A model generated the notes under the pieces. The model was not told the DNA's origin. It saw only the letters and a list, made by a program, of their open reading frames with translations, and made no database searches. A stretch of DNA of 7,971 bases from an uncultured Verrucomicrobia subdivision 3 bacterium. GTDB lineage: Bacteria; Verrucomicrobiota; Verrucomicrobiia; Limisphaerales; UBA11358. Below are positions 6,431 to 7,971 of the stretch, one piece after another. The DNA is taken from assembly GCA_903861445.1 (NCBI GenBank), contig CAIOUK010000115.1, forward strand, positions 1 to 7,971, given 5' to 3'. Within the stretch, counting starts at the first letter, position 1. Each line of letters begins with the position of its first letter. The position numbers and the translations under genes are program-made.

Positions 6431-7698
6431 TTGCTTTTCAGCCAATCGGCCCATGCTTTTAGAATTCCACACTCAAGCGTTGATGGACTTCCCGAACTGA
6501 AAAACAGGGCATATACATCGCCAGTCTGGCTTAGGTCTACAGCCAGCACTCGTCTGTTTTTCAATTGAAGCAAATCTTTGGCTTTCCATTTCCAGTCAGC
6601 TGATGCACCCAAACACACAAGTTTGTCCTGTAGCACAGTGCCGTCGGCTGGCCTGTCCGGCCGAACACGCGTCACCAGTATATTGAAATGCTCACCCAGC
6701 CAAGCTGCGGTGAGAAGCTGTTCGCGTGACTCACCTTCATAACGCTCCACCCACTGACCATTTTTGAGCTGCACCAGCACCCACGTCGTCGCAGGATCAT
6801 TAAAACGGGATTGGCAGCATACAGAATACGCCACAAGACACTCGCCCGCTTTACCAAAAAATACTTTTGACGCGCCGTCGATGAATCCGAGCTTGTCCGT
6901 GATGGTGCTGTATTTCCATTCACTTCCAACTTTGACCGCGAGACGAAGCTCAATTCGCACCGTTCTAACTCCGTTTGTTGTCTTTTCTTCGGTATACCTT
7001 TTGTAGATGACCCAGATTTCACCGGTTGGGCTCACGCGAACTAAAGGCATGATTCGCGAACAAGTCAGTTTGTGATTTCCGACTTTTTCAAGAGATTCCA
7101 ACGTCCAGTTTTTTGCTCCTTTGGGGCGATAACCATAGACGACTTTTTCTGATTCAGGGTCGGCATATACAATATGCACTCCTCCGTTTTTATCTGTGGC
7201 CAGATCGTTTGAATCTGACACCATTAAGCCTAGCGAATAGCTATCACATCCGAAGCGCTTCAGCATGTCTTCTTTAGGTGGGCTGGGCTTACTGTAAATT
7301 GTGGCCTTTTCCCACTTCATGCCATCTGCGGCAGCGTATTTTAGTCCTTCAGCGGGGCAGTTGAAGATGGAGTAAAGGATATGTGGAACATCACTGCCAT
7401 CGAGGGCAAAGTGAATTGAAAAGACCGAACCATCGTCCTCGATTGCTTGTGTCTTCCAAGTATCTCCTTCACGACGAGCATAGCTCAAACCGGAACCACG
7501 GTTTGCATCGCGTTGAAAAACAACTTGTGGACGCTCCTTCGAATCTAAATGAATGCTGCTATTAAAATAATCCACTGCGTCGTAACAGCTATCAACTATG
7601 TTGAAGCTCCACTCACCTTCAGCAGCGCTGCTTGATTGAACGGTAAGCACAATAATTGCTATCAAGCTGAAGATAACGGCCAACGAACAATTCTGCAT
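6427..7698 (-). CDS. Secreted putative seven-bladed beta-propeller, function unknown
   Basis: I do not recognise this 423-residue protein as a named family. Residues 1-26 are a signal peptide (long hydrophobic run, QSSSAA/EGEW), so it should be periplasmic, surface-bound or secreted. The mature part shows about seven related units starting near 48, 94, 164, 218, 277, 331 and 385. Each has an Asp/Gly turn, a strand such as PHILYS, VHIVYAD or IWVIYKR, a second strand such as LSYAR, LKYAA or VVYGY, and a closing Trp (W81, W129, W198, W261, W316, W369, W416). This is how BNR/WD-type beta-propellers look; sialidase-like Asp boxes are not seen, so no enzymatic call is made. Nine cysteines occur in the mature chain, including a CC pair at 294-295. 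ATG at 7698 fits the signal peptide; GTG at 7716 is an alternative adding VKRNNP. The longer open frame back to 7881 would run antisense through the LAB_N gene and is rejected. The gene is AT-richer than its neighbours and converges on the channel gene with a 4-bp overlap. Confidence 0.75.
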   Translation of the reverse strand: MQNCSLAVIFSLIAIIVLTVQSSSAAEGEWSFNIVDSCYDAVDYFNSSIHLDSKERPQVVFQRDANRGSGLSYARREGDTWKTQAIEDDGSVFSIHFALDGSDVPHILYSIFNCPAEGLKYAAADGMKWEKATIYSKPSPPKEDMLKRFGCDSYSLGLMVSDSNDLATDKNGGVHIVYADPESEKVVYGYRPKGAKNWTLESLEKVGNHKLTCSRIMPLVRVSPTGEIWVIYKRYTEEKTTNGVRTVRIELRLAVKVGSEWKYSTITDKLGFIDGASKVFFGKAGECLVAYSVCCQSRFNDPATTWVLVQLKNGQWVERYEGESREQLLTAAWLGEHFNILVTRVRPDRPADGTVLQDKLVCLGASADWKWKAKDLLQLKNRRVLAVDLSQTGDVYALFFSSGSPSTLECGILKAWADWLKSN

Positions 7699-7792
7699 CG
7701 GATTGTTTCTTTTCACATATGCATGGGAGCAGACTTGCAAATGTCTGTCAAAATGATTTGCCGCCGCGCTCCGACTGCGGCTTAATCTGGCC
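7699..7792. promoter_or_regulatory. Divergent intergenic region with small inverted repeat
   Basis: This 94-bp gap separates two divergent genes and should hold both promoters. On the minus strand a perfect TTGACA lies at 7751-7746, but the hexamer 17 bases further (TCCCAT, 7728-7723) matches TATAAT at only three of six positions. An inverted repeat flanks that TTGACA: GCAAAT at 7737-7742 and ATTTGC at 7756-7761, with 13 bases between. It could be an operator for the propeller gene. Six-base arms can arise by chance, so this is a weak call. No promoter for the plus-strand gene stands out. Confidence 0.25.
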
Positions 7793-7971
7793 ATGCATTC
7801 ACTCATGGATCTGGTCTGGCATGATGGCCGACTGTTTGGCATCAGCTGGAGCGTTTGGAAAATCGTTGGCTGGCTGGGCAACGCCGTTTTCTTCTCGCGT
7901 TTTTTTGTCCAGTGGTATGCGACCGAAAAGAAAAAGCAGGTCGTGGTGCCGCAGGCGTTCTGGTGGTTGAG
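7793..7971 (+). CDS. LAB_N domain membrane protein, N-terminal fragment
   Basis: From ATG 7793 the frame stays open for 59 codons and two bases to the right edge, so only the N-terminus is present. A hydrophobic helix (about 15-40) contains GWLGNAVFFSRFFVQW, followed by a basic stretch (EKKKQ) and VVPQAFWWL. This order (glycine-containing helix, Phe-rich segment ending Q-W, basic turn, P-x-x-FW) is the hallmark of the LAB_N domain, found at the N-terminus of some lipid-A-disaccharide synthases and in small stand-alone inner-membrane proteins linked to lipid A or glycolipid metabolism. Whether a glycosyltransferase domain follows cannot be seen. A second in-frame ATG at 7805 is also possible; neither has a clear ribosome site. 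It is divergent from the propeller gene. Confidence 0.75.
   Translation, partial: MHSLMDLVWHDGRLFGISWSVWKIVGWLGNAVFFSRFFVQWYATEKKKQVVVPQAFWWL

Noticed and set aside
7699..7881. N-terminal extension of the propeller gene to an ATG at 7881
   Set aside because: The added 61 residues are polar with no domain and would overlap the LAB_N gene on the other strand. The signal peptide starting at 7698 marks the real N-terminus.
7719..7970. Plus-strand open frame starting at 7719
   Set aside because: It is a different frame from the LAB_N coding sequence. Its translation is Ser/Arg-rich without features, whereas the frame from 7793 gives clear LAB_N motifs.

Overview
The window looks like chromosomal DNA of a GC-rich Gram-negative glycan degrader, most likely in the Verrucomicrobiota (Pedosphaera/Limisphaerales-like) or a neighbouring PVC lineage. 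That placement is inferred from gene content, Sec signal peptides, a lipid-A-type envelope domain and rare Shine-Dalgarno sequences. No marker gene settles the taxonomy.

Layout. Positions 1-4779, minus strand: a two-gene carbohydrate unit. A secreted GH2 beta-galactosidase-type enzyme (4779 to 2275) is followed 47 bp later by a secreted GH95 alpha-L-fucosidase-type enzyme (2227 to beyond the left edge). Positions 4900-6430, plus strand: a small ThiS-like sulfur carrier, then an MscS-family mechanosensitive channel with its own promoter-like sequence. Positions 6427-7698, minus strand: a secreted, cysteine-containing protein of unknown function that I read as a seven-bladed beta-propeller. It meets the channel gene tail to tail, with a 4-bp overlap. 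Positions 7793-7971, plus strand: the start of a membrane protein with a LAB_N (lipid-A-disaccharide synthase N-terminal) domain, cut by the right edge.

How the genes work together. GH2 and GH95 would remove beta-linked galactose (or a related sugar) and terminal alpha-L-fucose from the same fucosylated glycan, such as xyloglucan side chains, mucin-type or algal glycans. No transporter, sulfatase or regulator is inside the window, so the substrate is open. The channel, ThiS and LAB_N genes look like housekeeping genes.

Most unusual points. (1) A sharply AT-rich stretch (about 40% GC by hand count, flanks near 60-68%) covers almost exactly the middle Ig-like domain of the GH2 enzyme, suggesting a domain-scale recombination event. 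(2) The propeller gene is also poorer in GC than its neighbours and may be an acquired gene. (3) The GH95 enzyme has an Ala/Lys/Glu-rich insertion near its N-terminus. (4) The channel gene has a promoter-like sequence so close to its ATG that the message would be almost leaderless. I found no CRISPR array, tRNA, rRNA, insertion sequence or clearly novel defence system. No stretch longer than about 120 bp lacks a gene.
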